DNA of 64,000 nucleotides from Diplolepis rosae (taxonomy: Eukaryota; Arthropoda; Insecta; Hymenoptera; Diplolepididae), in assembly GCA_030998225.1 (NCBI GenBank), contig JAPYXD010000754.1:2914001-2978000 (forward strand). Direction: 5' to 3'. Positions 33,092 through 44,667 of this stretch are shown piece by piece. Position 1 is the stretch's first letter. Each line of letters begins with the position of its first letter. Below the pieces are notes generated by a model that saw only the letters and a list, made by a program, of their open reading frames with translations, was not told the DNA's origin and searched no databases. A program made the position numbers and the translations under genes.

Positions 33092-33215
33092 GGGATGTGT
33101 AGCTCAGTTGGTTAGAGCCGTTAGAGCAGTCGACTGGCAAACGAAAGACCCGCGCTCGAATCCCGGCACGGTCGAAAGCGTCTCTTTTTCCAAAGAAAGA
33201 TTTTCCATTATTTGA
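33092..33215 (+). repeat. tRNA-derived SINE, copy B (plus strand)
   Basis: tRNA-like head GGATGTGTAGCTCAGTTGGT, then a short duplication (GTTAGAGCCGTTAGAGC) that breaks the D arm. A CTGGCAA loop and B box GCGCTCGAATCC follow. The tail GTCGAAAGCGTCTCTTTTTC is followed by AAAGAAAGATTTTCCATT. It is head-to-head with copy A, 50 bp away. Confidence 0.65.
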
Positions 33216-33810
33216 AAATTATTATTAATATTATGATGTTTAATAAATTAATCCCAATATTTTTTTTTAAAAGGAATGTGTTTCAGAAAAATATACAAAT
33301 CTACAGCACATTTTCTGAACCATTTCTAAAATTACGAAAAGTTGAAGATGCATAAAAAAATGAATGTTGAAAGTGTTCATCCTTACAAAACTTCCTTCAT
33401 GGGTAAGCAATATTGATTGAATTTTCTTGGAATGATATCGCAATGTTTTGATGAAGAGATCGATCGTTTTCATGCTACCATCAGAAATTGATTTAAAAAA
33501 TTTCATTTTACGGTAAATAGAAAATAAAGTTCTGTTACTTTTCGATAAAGTGATTGATCAGTTTTTCAATACCACCCGATGAAAAGTATAAAAATTTTAT
33601 TTGTCAACTATCACGGAAATAGAAGGCGAAATTTAAATTTAACACTAGGTTTGCGGACATTTCTTATGCAGGGTGAGTTTTTTATTTTGAGACATCAATA
33701 TATCTCAAAATATTTATCCAAAGAAAAGCAAAAATTCAAAGCTTTTTTAAATTTTGAATAACTTTTTTAATAATCAATATTTTGTAGCTTTTCTTGACTC
33801 ACTTAAAAAT
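33216..33810. other. No supported feature
   Basis: AT-rich. Open frames of 60-79 codons are unrecognised. Confidence 0.5.
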
Positions 33811-34026
33811 AAGTACTTACAGTTCTGAACGTTCATTGAACGATGACAAAATATTTTTTTTTGAAAACTGAATGATTAGTTATTGTCCCAGAAAATTAAG
33901 AACATAGTGTATTGTTGATGAATGATTGTATATTTAAAGGACCTTGAATATAAACATAATAATTAATTTTCTGCTAGAAAAAAAAGTTTGTTATCGTTTA
34001 ATGAACGTTCAAAACTGTAAGTACAT
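33811..34026 (+). mobile_element. GTACTTACAG MITE, copy 11
   Basis: Identical flanking 9-mers (CTTAAAAAT). The first bases are AAGTACTTAC instead of ATGTACTTAC. Confidence 0.92.
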
Positions 34027-34579
34027 CTTAAAAATGCGATTTACATAGAATGTCAGTAATGTAACAAGTAAATTGTAATCATTCTTTTTTAAATGCAGCC
34101 AAAATCTGAGCTCAGAACGAAAAAGTTGTAAAACTTCAAATTTGTGATATTATTAATGAAAGAAATTTTGAAAATAATTTTATTGAATTTTTTAATGATT
34201 TATATTTTTCCCATCTTATCAATTTTTATAATTTTTAAAATCCATTTTTTAAGTATGAGAATCCTTTGTATTCTCACAACTTTGTTTTTTTTTAATTTTT
34301 CTAAGTTTTTCTAAATCTATCAAAATATTGTTGAAACATTGCTAATAATCTATGTAAATTTACCTTTATAATAAGCTGAGAAAAGTTCAAAAATCTTTAT
34401 TGTTTCAAGAGTTGTTTAAAATTTGAAAAAAACTTTGAAATCTTCACTTTTTTTGCAATATCTTGATTGATAATTGACTAAAACACTTCGTTTTGGGGTC
34501 ATTGAATGCAGAATTTTGTTACCTTCCATGTTATTCTAAGGAAACAAACCGTTGTTAGGTATTTTATAAATTAGAAGCT
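34027..34579. other. AT-rich, no supported feature
   Basis: Long A/T runs and no element ends recognised. Confidence 0.5.
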
Positions 34580-35105
34580 TTTATGTGTACGCATCGTGCG
34601 AAAAAAATGTCTGTAATATAAATAGTGGTTTTTTAAATTAACAAGAAAAATATACATCTTATAAAAAATGTTGCGATTAAAATTATTAGATCTTTTTGAA
34701 ACAAACAATTTTGTCTCATAATGTTTTTTGTAGTTTCTATAGTTTAACTGGAAAATTAAATTTTGATATTGATTTTTTTTCAAGTTTTAACATACTGTAA
34801 TTTTTCTAATTACGGTTTAATCGAAAAATTTTATAAGGATAATTAGTAGAGATTTATGAGCACTATCATAAATCAATATTGCAATTTTTAAATTCTTAAA
34901 AAAATATTTCCGAAAACACAAAAAATCTTTCATTTTCACATTTTTAGTCAGATGTGGCCGGTTAACGAACTTATCCTTATTTTTTGGGCTCCCATAATGT
35001 ATACCAAAGCTCAATATAATCTGATAATAGTATCGAAAGTTATCGTGTCGTCAGATATTTTTCACATAAAACTAACACCTTCTCATTGATGAAGAGAATG
35101 TGAAC
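34580..35105 (-). mobile_element. Old Helentron-like fragment
   Basis: Aligns, with many substitutions, to the 5' third of the Helentron-like family in reverse. Shared words include GAGATTTATGAGCACTATCA, GGCCGGTTAACGAACTTATC, ACCAAAGCTCAATAT and the tip TTCTCATTGATGAAGAGAAT. The GTCT microsatellite is lost and the 3' part with the hairpins is absent. Confidence 0.7.
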
Positions 35106-36749
35106 ATTTGAATTATTTTTATTAAAAAATTAACAAATATCTAAAAATGTAAACGGTTTCTGTAATTTTTCTCATGAAATTAGAAATGCGTCAAAATGGA
35201 GCACCTCGCAGTCTAAATGTTAAGATTGAGTATGATTATCATGATTTAAATAAGGAAAAACTATATTCGGTTTGGTCCAAATATCATAATTCAAGGTCTC
35301 TGACTATCGATTCCAGTTCTAGAGTTTATGGGATTGGTTCTATTGCAGCATCCCTAGCACATCATTGCTAAACCAACCTTGTCTACCTGTAGTGTGTAGT
35401 CAAAATTTATCTAAATCTAAAAGCACGTAAGATATTTTTGCACTTATTTTTCGGAAGGTTTATCTTTTTCAATCTGAAGAAGAAACAACATGTTTCTTGT
35501 AAGTCAGTAGGTTATCAAGTTTGTTCAAAACATTGATATTTTGAACTTCAACAATTATTCTTATATTCCTCTTACGTTCTTATTCTCAGTTAAAGAGTTT
35601 TTTTATATGATCTTCTTTGTGAGTGTTTTAGTTTTATAGTTTTTTATATTATGTGCTATATTTTACAAGGATTACTCTTCGAAAGAATCGTTTGACTTTT
35701 TAAAACAAACTTTTCACATAAATTTAACGATTTAAAAAGTTGGTACTCTGTATTGATTCGTAATTCACGGAGATAATATAATTTTCAACACAAGCTCATT
35801 GTTTAAAGTTTCAATATAAATTTATTTCCCTTGTCGTTTAGTGGGATCACACTCAATATGTCAGGGATGATCGCGTATTTTGTCCAAATTTGTAGATTGA
35901 GTAAAGGCTTGGAAGTTGGAATATGGTTGGTTGTGGTCGACCCGCACCTTTACTATGAACGATGGTCTGCCTGGAAACGCGATAAATTATGAACTTCTGC
36001 GTGACCTCAAGTACCAACTTACTTATATATGGGTTATTCCGCACTCAAGATCTACATTTAAACATTTTTTTGCGTTCTTCGGTCGAAAATATTCGACACG
36101 TTTTTCTAAAATTTCAATATGATATTGAAACTTTTCGAGTAGTGAATTTTTAAACTTTTCAAATTTTGAACAAGTACTTTTTAATGATTGCGTATACTAA
36201 AAAAGTATTTTATTCTAAAAATGTCTGCACATCATTAAATTTAAGCTTTTTTCAACTGTCAAATGAGGTTTATTAGAAATCGATTTAATTTTTTTAAAAT
36301 AAATAAACGCGCGATTTTATAAAGAAATAGACTTTTTTCAAATTTAGTAAAAAGACTTATCTTCTAGCTTCTAGAACAAAGTTGCTGATCTCAAAACACA
36401 TAATATATTAAATATTAATTAATGATGATGTTAATTTATTTTATGGAGTTCTTAATAAGTCATTTAAATGTACGTAACTGAGATGCTTAGCGAATACCAT
36501 CTGGCTAAAAAGCTACAAAGATTTTTAAGGAGGAAAAAGCAGTTAACCATCTGTTGTTCGTTTGGCACCTGTTCCTTCTTCACAATTCTTTTTAAGCTAC
36601 TGTGGATTATATTATTAGTTCGACTTTAAAATGATATCATCGCCTTGTTCCACAAAGAAAAATTTCTTGAGCAAATTTTCCCAAATTTTTTTGGCAGTGC
36701 TTGAATATTTGATTATCATGGAAAGTTTACTTTCGATACAGAAGGTTTT
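35106..36749. other. Mostly unique sequence
   Basis: The only recognisable piece is ~36060-36150, a diverged match to one arm of the foldback at 15929-16460 (TCGAAAATATTCGACACG). Short frames at 35174-35371, 35916-36122 and 36631-36831 are unrecognised. Confidence 0.45.
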
Positions 36750-36958
36750 ATGTACTTACAGTTCTGCACGTACATTGAACGATGAAAAAGATTTTCATGA
36801 TAACGAAAATCATTGTTTTTTGCCCCAGTAATTTTGAAAGTAGCCTATATTTTGGAACAGGTCGTATATAAGCAGGAATCTGAACACAGACATAAAAAAT
36901 TTCGTTTTAAAAACATTTTCTTTTATTGTTCAATGAACGACCAGAAATCTTAATACAT
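36750..36958 (+). mobile_element. GTACTTACAG MITE, copy 12
   Basis: Diverged ends; the flanking 9-mers GAAGGTTTT and AAAGGTTTT agree at 8 of 9 positions. Confidence 0.87.
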
Positions 36959-38124
36959 AAAGGTTTTGCTGTAAAAATACCATTTTCAAGATATTTACAT
37001 TAAGTTTGACAACCTAATTTTTAATTTTCGTGTCAAGCTGTTGTGTAAGTCTTGGAAAATTTTATAGCTCGGTGTGTTGACTAACTGAATAATTGAGATA
37101 TGGAATATGTGAAGATTCATTTGCCGAAAAGTTTGATGAAAATTGCACTACTGTTCTAAATTTTATTTTATTTTTCTCCCAAAAAATTACCAAATAACAT
37201 ATGTGAAAGTCGTTACAAAATTTTTTTAATGAACAGATTTCCAAGTAGTGGCAAAATTTTGGAAAAGTTTGCTAAAAAATTGTTCTATGTACAATGATAA
37301 ACAAGACAAGCTTGAAATTGATACTCTCACATTTCTTCACAACGTCTGTAATTCTGATCAAATATGGCTGCTCTCTAGAATTCTAGTGGAATATGGCTAC
37401 TTGAATCCCAATATTTATGCGAGCAATGAGACGTGACGACATAAATATTATATCGTTCACCATTTTCCAAATTCAGGAGGCGAACGAAGGAGCAGTTTTC
37501 TCCCTTCAATACTTTCTATGAACTACAGTAAATCTGAATTCCTGTCATATATCTTCAATCCATATACCTTCCATTGCTACTAAAATAAAATTGAATGAAA
37601 ATGATCTCGGCTATAGATTTAAATCGTCTTTGGTCAATTAATTTGATAATTTTCTTGTGTCGTATTAATAAAATTGTTTTTACAATATGTTCAACGTGGT
37701 TTAAATTATTAGCTTTTCTGGCTTCAAGTTAACGTTATATTAATTTTAAAAAAGTCAAAGTGGTTTAATCTAAGGTAATGAATTTATTATATACACTCAT
37801 GTCGCATAATAGGGGCAATTTCGGGTGTTTCCTCCTTAAACTCAAATAATCTTCAGGTCACACATTTCCTACCGTAAAACCTTAATAGATTTAAAGCTAA
37901 CACGACGTTGTAGCACTGCTCCTTTTCTTCTTACGGAACTCAACGACTTCAATTTGTTTACATCGCCACTCTTTCAACCCCCCGCACTGCACTATCACCA
38001 AGCTAATTCTAGGAAGCTCCTAAACCCAGTTCCCCTATTATCCGACTTGAGTGTAACTACAGTTACAGTTGTTTTTTCATTTGTTATTATAGTTTGCCTT
38101 TGTTCAGGTGTTTTTTACACTTTG
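36959..38124. other. No supported feature
   Basis: Small frames (60-92 codons) only. The 92-codon frame at 37954-38232 runs into the element at 38125 and its PYCPLYSVEVPKVPYF end comes from element DNA. Confidence 0.5.
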
Positions 38125-38780
38125 CAGGCCTCACAGACCGGTCCCTATATCCCCTATTGTCCTCTATATTCAGTTGAGGTCCCTAAAGTCCCCTATTTTC
38201 ATGATTTGGTTCCTAAAGTACCTTATTTTTAGCCATTAGTGTGCATTTTTAAAAATTTGTATAAAATCGAGATATACAAACGTTGCATTATTCTAATGAC
38301 CTCACTACTCTGAAACTGTCATTAAATAATATTTAAATTTCGAGCGCTTTTATTCAAGAAATTATGATTGGTCGATGTACGCAGTGCGTCAGTCAATAAT
38401 ATTAGCGACGAACGACATGTTAATGTTAGGTGTAATAGGTAAAACCATCGCAATTATGATATAAATATCATTCGGAATTTAAAAGACCTAAGAATTAGAA
38501 AGAAGTCTATAGTTGTAACCGTTACAGTAGTATTGTTTTAGTAATTTATTTAAACTTAATATATACTAAATATATACTAAATATATTTATTATTTACTAA
38601 AATAAAAAGTATTACGTCTTTATTTACCTTTTATTAAGATTTTATTATTTTTAATAACTTTCTTTCATACCTAATTTTTGTTAAAAAAATGTACCCTATG
38701 AGCGTAAAAAAGGTCCCTTTGGGAAAGAAAACAGGTCCCTATATACCCTATTTTTTATCCCAAAGGTACTGTGAGGCCCG
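38125..38780. mobile_element. hAT-like element with 6-bp duplication (CAGGCCTCACAG ends)
   Basis: Left end CAGGCCTCACAGACCGGTCC; the complement of the right end is CGGGCCTCACAGTACCTTTG. The arms contain repeated GGTCCCTATATCCCCTATT words. ACTTTG lies directly outside both ends (38119-38124 and 38781-38786). The CAG-type end suggests hAT, which normally gives 8 bp; some hAT groups give 5-6 bp. No transposase is present. Confidence 0.7.
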
Positions 38781-38819
38781 ACTTTGACAACGTCTAGTTT
38801 TTGAATATTTCAAAATTCG

Positions 38820-39120
38820 TTTTCCAAATCGTCGATCCCCAGGTGGAGAAGTCGGATTCATGCCAGTATTTACAAACGGCACAGTACCGCGCCAGTTGTA
38901 AACAAGGAGCAATGTCTGGACTAGACAGTTGGTACCGAGTCGAGGGTTGGCGCGATACTGTCATAGTACTGCCCCAGTCCTGAGACCAAGTGTCGGCTAA
39001 CAACCGACTTTGGAGTAATGCCAGTACTGAACCAGTACAGATTTCAGTGCTGGCATGGTACCGATTTCCAGTACCGCGCCAGTACCTTTGGACAACTTCC
39101 AGCCTAGATTGTGCTTCAGT
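38820..39120. repeat. CCAGTAC word-repeat block
   Basis: CAGTACCGCGCCAGT occurs twice (near 38881 and 39073), with further CCAGTACTG and GGTACCGA words between. This block underlies the 128-codon minus-strand frame at 38794-39180, which I take as incidental. No terminal repeats are found. Confidence 0.5.
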
Positions 39121-39516
39121 TAATGAAAGCAACTGTATTCGTATGGATTTAGAATCATAGAATAAAATCCTTGTTCCCAAGTGTTCATATAATTATCTCT
39201 CAGCCAAATCTATATGATTTCTGCTTCATGTCGCTAAGCATTACTGTCACGCAGAAGCATAACAGTTGAGCAGTGTTTAGTTGTGCAGAAAAGGTTCAGT
39301 GTTCAGTAAATTGACATCCAGGATTCATCAATTTCCGACATTGGTTTTAACCTTTTTTTTTGTGTTCAAAGCTATGTACCACCTATCCATCCCTACTTTA
39401 CCGACATTTTTGTCTGTAAACTCATCCCCATGCAAAATAAGATATTATGTTCAAAATTTGTTAAATCAAATAAAAAGTATCGCTAAAAAGGTTTGTATAT
39501 TCCATAACGTTCATAA

Positions 39517-39700
39517 TTAAGACCATGGATTAATTAGACCACGTGACCTTAGTAATTGCAATTATAATATGTAAGGTTATTAAAAGATTAACCATTAAAA
39601 TGGATTGTTAGGATAGTTATTAATTTTTTAATAACCTTAAATATTGTAATTGCAATTACCAGCGTCACGTGGCCAGGTGATTCGTTCTCTTGGAAAAATG
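39517..39700. mobile_element. TTAA MITE (GGCCATGGATCAA family), copy 2
   Basis: Starts TTAAGACCATGGATTAATTA, then ACCACGTGAC. The right arm carries the inverse (GTAATTGCAATTACCAGCGT, then CACGTGGCC). The right TTAA tip is not recognisable. Compared with 29809-30174 it is shorter and more palindromic. Confidence 0.65.
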
Positions 39701-40779
39701 ATTTTTGAAAAAATACTTTTTATGTAATTATACACATTTAGGAATTGGTAGACCTTCCTCAGTGTCTTTTATTTTGATTTTATACATCTCTGACTTTATA
39801 TCTCATTACACGCGTACATTAATTTACAGAGAAAAGAATAATTTTTCATAAACTCCACTTTAACAAAATGTGAATCAATCAATGAAAAATGTATTCATAA
39901 CTTTGATTAAAACAGCCTCATATTTCAATCAGGGTTTCCTGAAATAGATTTTTTTAGAAACAGGTACCTCAGAATAGTGGTCGATTAAATCTGAGTCTTA
40001 CAAGGATCCATGTCTGTTTCTAACAATCCTTTCAAGAACAGATTTCCTACTAATTCAATAGTAGAAGTTCTGACCATTAGAACGTTAGGTCCTGTCAAGC
40101 TACCACTACTTGCAGCACTCTTGGATTATCGTAGAAACCAACTTTCTCACTCGTCTCTCACCCCTTTCTCTTTTAGCAAAATCGAACTATGTAATTAGTT
40201 TGTTGTACCAGGTGTCGTCAACATCCAACAGTTCCCAGTCTCACCGCCAAACTATCATGTATTCCGATACAATATTCAGTACATGCGATCAATATACCTA
40301 TATATTAAATCTGATATTGATTACTGATAACCTATTGAAGTCAGTTTCACTGAAGAGAATCTCAGATATCTCTAGAATATTATATTATTGTTAGGTTAAA
40401 TCGCAATAAATGGGTTTTACGTAATTCTTATTGTCCTTAATTAAAACACAATAATAATGATCTTTTCCTTCAACATTAACATTTTTATGGCTAAAACAAT
40501 TTTATAATTGCTTGCTCTTCGTTCTCATTAACACAACTCATATTTTATTTCCTCGTTATTTCATATTTTAACGGAGATTTTTCCTGTACTTTCTTTATTT
40601 TTATATTCGTTTGATTGTATTTTCCAATAAACTGAGTGACGCTAATTATCAATCTTGAGGACTTATTATTTCAAGGAGAAATAATAATATTTAGGTTTTT
40701 AAATTATTTTATGACATATTGACATTTTTAGATTAAAAGGCGAAGATGATAATTGATATATTTAAAGGAAAAATACGAT
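39701..40779. other. No supported feature
   Basis: Overlapping short plus-strand frames at 40010-40198 and 40110-40394 are unrecognised. The rest is AT-rich. Confidence 0.5.
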
Positions 40780-41285
40780 ACGGAGAAAAAAATGTTAAAT
40801 TTACACTGAGAAAAAAATGCTATTGAATCTATAGCATTTCTGCCAAAAGGATGTATATTATTGATTAAAAAAAATATGCCAATAAAACTGATACATTGCT
40901 ACCAATTCTATAACATATTGATTTGAATCAATGATATACATGCTTTTAGCAGAAATGCTATAAATTCAATAGTATTTTTTTCTCAGTGTACAGAGTCGGC
41001 GAGTTAAAATAGTAATAGCATAAAATTTATTTCAAATATTCCTATACAAGTTGCCGCTTTCTTGCGAACATTACAGATTTGTCGATAAATATTACTGCCA
41101 TTTTAAAAAAATTCTATATTCCGTAAATTAAACAAGTATTTTTGTAATTTTCATCGAAAAATCTGTTTTGTTCACAAAAAAAACGGTAAATCGTACTACA
41201 ATATCTGTTAAATTTACAGAAATTTTATGCTGTCACTATTTTAACTTACGGCCTTCGTAAATTTAAGTTATTTTTTTCTCTGCGG
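40780..41285. mobile_element. CGGAGAAAAAAA element with GTAAATTTA words, hosting another
   Basis: Left CGGAGAAAAAAATGTTAAAT and right (complement) CCGCAGAGAAAAAAATAACT form imperfect ends. Arms share GAGTTAAAATAGTAATAGCA / TGTCACTATTTTAACTTAC. TAAATTTACAG-type words recur on both strands. The left arm is split at ATTTA/CAGAG by the 185-bp CACTGAG element at 40804-40988. Confidence 0.65.
40804..40988. mobile_element. CACTGAGAAAAA element, TA duplication, copy 1
   Basis: Perfectly matched ends CACTGAGAAAAAAATGCTAT / ...AGTATTTTTTTCTCAGTG, with TA on both sides (40802-40803 and 40989-40990). The interior holds ATTGATTTGAATCAATGATA and AGCATTTCTGCCAAAAG words in inverted pairs. It is inserted in the left arm of a related CGGAGAAA element. 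Confidence 0.85.
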
Positions 41286-41810
41286 ATTAGATTTCTTGTA
41301 TTTTAAAAGCAAAACAATGTAATGTTTGTATAACTCGAATCTCGGTAAACTTTGCTTGCTAAGAGTATTTTGTGAAATGGGAAACTGTTAACGCGAATAG
41401 AAGTAGCCACCGGAGCTAAGACATCAGCTTACTTACATTCCGAAAGAAAAGCTTTATATTTCGCAAGCATTTTGTTCTCCTGTTTCATATATCTATAGAA
41501 AGAATGAAAAATACGTAAATATTCGATACTAATTCCACAGTAAAAATAAAAAAGGTCTAAAATGTTTATCAATTGTTTACTAATAGTTTATACCAAGTAA
41601 TTTGTTGATTTTTTGCTATCGTCGCATGGGGTTAGTTTCCTTTTCTTTTACTTTAAAAAATTATTTTATGGAAAGCGTGGAGTCGTGGAAAAACACAAGA
41701 AAGGAGAACATTTCGGCCGCAAATGGGGGTCTTCTTCTGTGCCAAAAATTCAAAAAATACGAAAATTACTACAATTTGTGAAAATTTATGAAAATCATAT
41801 ATATTAAGAA

Positions 41811-42099
41811 CTATACTCTCTGAATATCAATCAATCAGTCAAAATGTACTGATTATCAGTGAAATTTGACTGATTCAAATAGCTAAAAAAAGGTTACTGT
41901 AAATCAGTCAAATTCCACTGATTGCTTCAGTGAAAATTAACTTATTCAGCAGTGAAAATATTTTTTCCACTGATTAAAGTAGTGATAATCAACTGATTTA
42001 ACAGTGAAATATATTTTTTAACTGGTGAATCAGTGAAAAGGCAAATAACTGATTCAATCAGTAAAAATTTGACTGATTCAGATATAGAGAGTATCATAG
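41811..42099. mobile_element. AATCAGTGAAA word-repeat element, copy 1
   Basis: Ends CTATACTCTCTGAATATCAA and (complement) CTATGATACTCTCTATATCT. The interior is almost wholly AATCAGTCAAA / CAGTGAAAA words in both directions, with AAATAGCTAAAAAA in the left half. It aligns end to end with 60768-61049. Confidence 0.75.
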
Positions 42100-42448
42100 T
42101 TTTCAAAACTCAGTTTCAATATTGGCGACGGATGTTCAACTTCGATATAAGGCTACTCATATATTCTGGTAAAAAAATAATATCTACGGAAATTTTAATT
42201 AAATGTCCGCTGCATCAGGAAATGTGATCTTCACCTCTTTAAGAGCACAACTTACAGCGACACTCATGAAAACGGTCTCTGTGATAAAGAGCGTTATGAT
42301 AATTAGTGCTGCAAGAGAAAGAAGTGTTATTACCAGGCTCACGGCGTGAGCCAAAGTCAATTATGCATTCATATTTCTTTCCCTTTCCCAAATTTTTTTT
42401 TTTCTAATAAATAATATGTATCGATATTATTTACATTCAAGTTTTCAA

Positions 42449-42515
42449 ATGTACTTACGGCTCTGAACGTTTATCAAACGATGAAAAATGTTTTTTTCTT
42501 TTCAAAATTAAATGT
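42449..42515 (+). mobile_element. GTACTTACAG MITE, copy 13, left end only
   Basis: ATGTACTTACGGCTCTGAAC then TTTATCAAACGATGAAAAAT matches the left terminus. The rest is missing. Confidence 0.7.
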
Positions 42516-42654
42516 AGGTCATATTCCGTCAATCGATTTTATTGCATACTACATTTTATTTGATAATTACATAAAAAAGCATGTATTCTAATGATTCAGA
42601 TAAATATTCCATAAAAACCAATAAATATGCTACACATTTTGTAGCATATCGATA

Positions 42655-43802
42655 CCCACGTTCTAATATGTCGTATCCCACATTTGGAAAATTTTTCAGG
42701 AAACGATAAAAACGTCTTGCTAGCGCAAATAAATAAATGTAAACAAATTTTTGTTTTATACGTTCATAAAAATTCATAAATAATAATGATTAAAGCAAAA
42801 AAATTTATTTAAATAAATTTTATGATATTTATGTGGGTTACGCAAGAAGAAAAAATTAAAATGTATTTTAGAAATAAAATTGATTTAATCGTTCTATAAT
42901 TAAATATTGTTTCATCCCATATATAACATTTTTCTCTCTTATTTTGTATTTTTTAATTCATAATTATTATAATATAACATTATTGATACATTTTATTTTG
43001 ACTATCTTTAATATTGCTTAAAACATTTTTTTTTCATTTTAAGTACTCTTAATTTTTTTTTTTTACTTCAGGTACATTTTCTTGCTGAGATTGTTGAAAA
43101 TTTCTTGTCCTCTTTCGTCTGGTATTATCAAAATTTTTTTTATAATTAATATCATTATCTTCAGGTTTTTTAAATCTATTATTAGTACGCAGTACTTTGC
43201 TTTTAACACCAAGATTAACTTGATTAGCTTTTCGTTTCTTACTCTTAGTCTTTTCAGTTACCTTAACTATATTTTTACTCTCGGCTTCCAAATTTTTTAT
43301 TGATGGAGATTGGTCAGAAGCAGAGTCAGTATCATCAATATATTTTATATTATTATAGAAGCAGTGTGTATCTCTCAGCAACACTTTTTTTAATGCCTGT
43401 AATTGTTGCCATTTACTTTTAGTTCTTTTTAAGCGATCTACAAACAAAGGTTTCAGCGGATGCTCTAGATTTAATTGGAGTAGTAAAAATATTATTTGTA
43501 ATTACCTTCTTACTCATTTTATTAAATAATTTCTCAAAATAAACTTAAGACTAATCACAAAATAAAAATTGACTGTCACATCGCTGGCGCTGACTTAAGC
43601 AATGGATGTGGGATACGACATATTAGAATTCGTGAAAATCGGCATGTGGGATACGACATATTAGATTATTTATTTAAAAATATTAAATAAACAATTTGAC
43701 TCACAAGATTTTAATATAAGCTGTAAAACCTTATTATTAATCCATTTTTCAAAAAAAGTCAATTTCTCAAATTTTGTGGGATACGACATATTAGAACGTG
43801 GG
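42655..43802 (-). mobile_element. hAT-like element with exact 8-bp duplication
   Basis: Inverted ends CCCACGTTCTAATATGTCGT / ...ACGACATATTAGAACGTGGG. The flanking 8-mers are identical (TATCGATA at 42647-42654 and 43803-43810). The terminal word GTGGGATACGACATATTAGA recurs near 43611 and 43645 as well as at 43777. Such subterminal repeats, with an 8-bp duplication, are typical of hAT. It is inserted in a diverged CACTGAG-type element. One open frame (43049-43447) is present; a full transposase is not. Confidence 0.82.
43049..43447 (-). CDS. Lys-rich frame inside the hAT-like element, partial, unrecognised
   Basis: An open stretch of about 132 codons with no ATG at its 5' limit (the boundary codon at 43445-43447 is TTG). 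The product is strongly basic toward its C terminus (TKSKKRKANQ, TRRKRTRNFQQ) and ends VPEVKKKN. An MSKKVITNN start with 25 further codons lies just upstream in another frame, so one frameshift may separate a former N terminus. I recognise no BED finger or hAT dimerisation motif. It is probably a decayed element-encoded protein. Confidence 0.35.
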   Translation of the reverse strand: MFVDRLKRTKSKWQQLQALKKVLLRDTHCFYNNIKYIDDTDSASDQSPSIKNLEAESKNIVKVTEKTKSKKRKANQVNLGVKSKVLRTNNRFKKPEDNDINYKKNFDNTRRKRTRNFQQSQQENVPEVKKKN

Positions 43803-43810
43803 TATCGATA

Positions 43811-43885
43811 TATTGATTTGAATCAATAATATATATGTTTTTGGCAGGAATGATATAGATTCAATAGGATTTTTTCCGGTTTACT
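43811..43885. mobile_element. Diverged CACTGAG-type element, right part (copy 2)
   Basis: ATATTGATTTGAATCAATAA and the following GTTTTTGGCAGGAATGATAT match the right half of the element at 40804-40988. The left half is recognisable at ~42570-42654. The hAT-like element separates them. Confidence 0.6.
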
Positions 43886-44510
43886 AAAAATAGTGTGACG
43901 TTACTGACGTTATGAAACTGGAGCAAATTCCCTCATTAGGCGTTAGAAAAAAACAATTGAAAAAAGTAAAAATGATATAATTCGTTTTGAAAACATTTTT
44001 TTTATCATTTTCGCACTTTCTATGTTATTTTTTAATTAAAAATACTTTCTTTCTTCACTTTTAGAACTTGTTTGCTTTTATTTTAAATGTTGACTGAGGT
44101 AAACAGTGAATTATTTCAAGAATTGATTGTTCACAATATTGGGAAACTTGATACAATAACATTGTTTGCAATTCTCTAGAGTACGTATTTTAACGAAAAA
44201 TTGATTGAGACCGTTATTTATTGGATAAATTTAGAAAAGTTCACAATTTGAGTAGAATATTAATGGTTACCTTTGAACCCTTATACCTCATGTCAAGTCT
44301 ATACTTTGGTTAGATATAGGAAAGCTCCTGTTTGCATTTGCTAAATATACATTAGGGTCGCATAATAGAAGCCATTAGAGTTGAATGAAGTTCCCAGTAA
44401 TAAAACACCTCGTAAAGGTTTTATACATCACCTTATGTAGATAATTTAAAATGAAGATGTATTTAATTGAGTAAGAAATTGACTCTAAAAATAATTGTAA
44501 TTTATATTTT
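43886..44510. other. No supported feature
   Basis: AT-rich. No open frame or element ends. Confidence 0.5.
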
Positions 44511-44628
44511 TACATTCTCATCATGGATGAGAAGGTATTGGTTTTATGTGAAAAATGACTTTCGAAATTTTCATCAAATCTTTACGTTTTGAGACCCCCT
44601 GAGTCAGAAAAAATGGTTTTTACGAAAG

Positions 44629-44667
<39 letters not shown>

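Noticed and set aside
32965..33173. Two functional tRNA genes.
   Set aside because: Poor anticodon stems, C in place of T33 in one, a D-arm duplication in the other, and a shared non-tRNA tail with a third fragment all favour SINE remnants.
38794..39180. 128-codon minus-strand frame.
   Set aside because: It is made of CCAGTAC word repeats next to an element end, with no recognisable domain.
41811..42099. CRISPR-like array, because of the repeated short CAGTGAAA words.
   Set aside because: Words occur in both orientations at irregular spacing within an inverted-repeat element, without uniform spacers; the sequence is eukaryotic.
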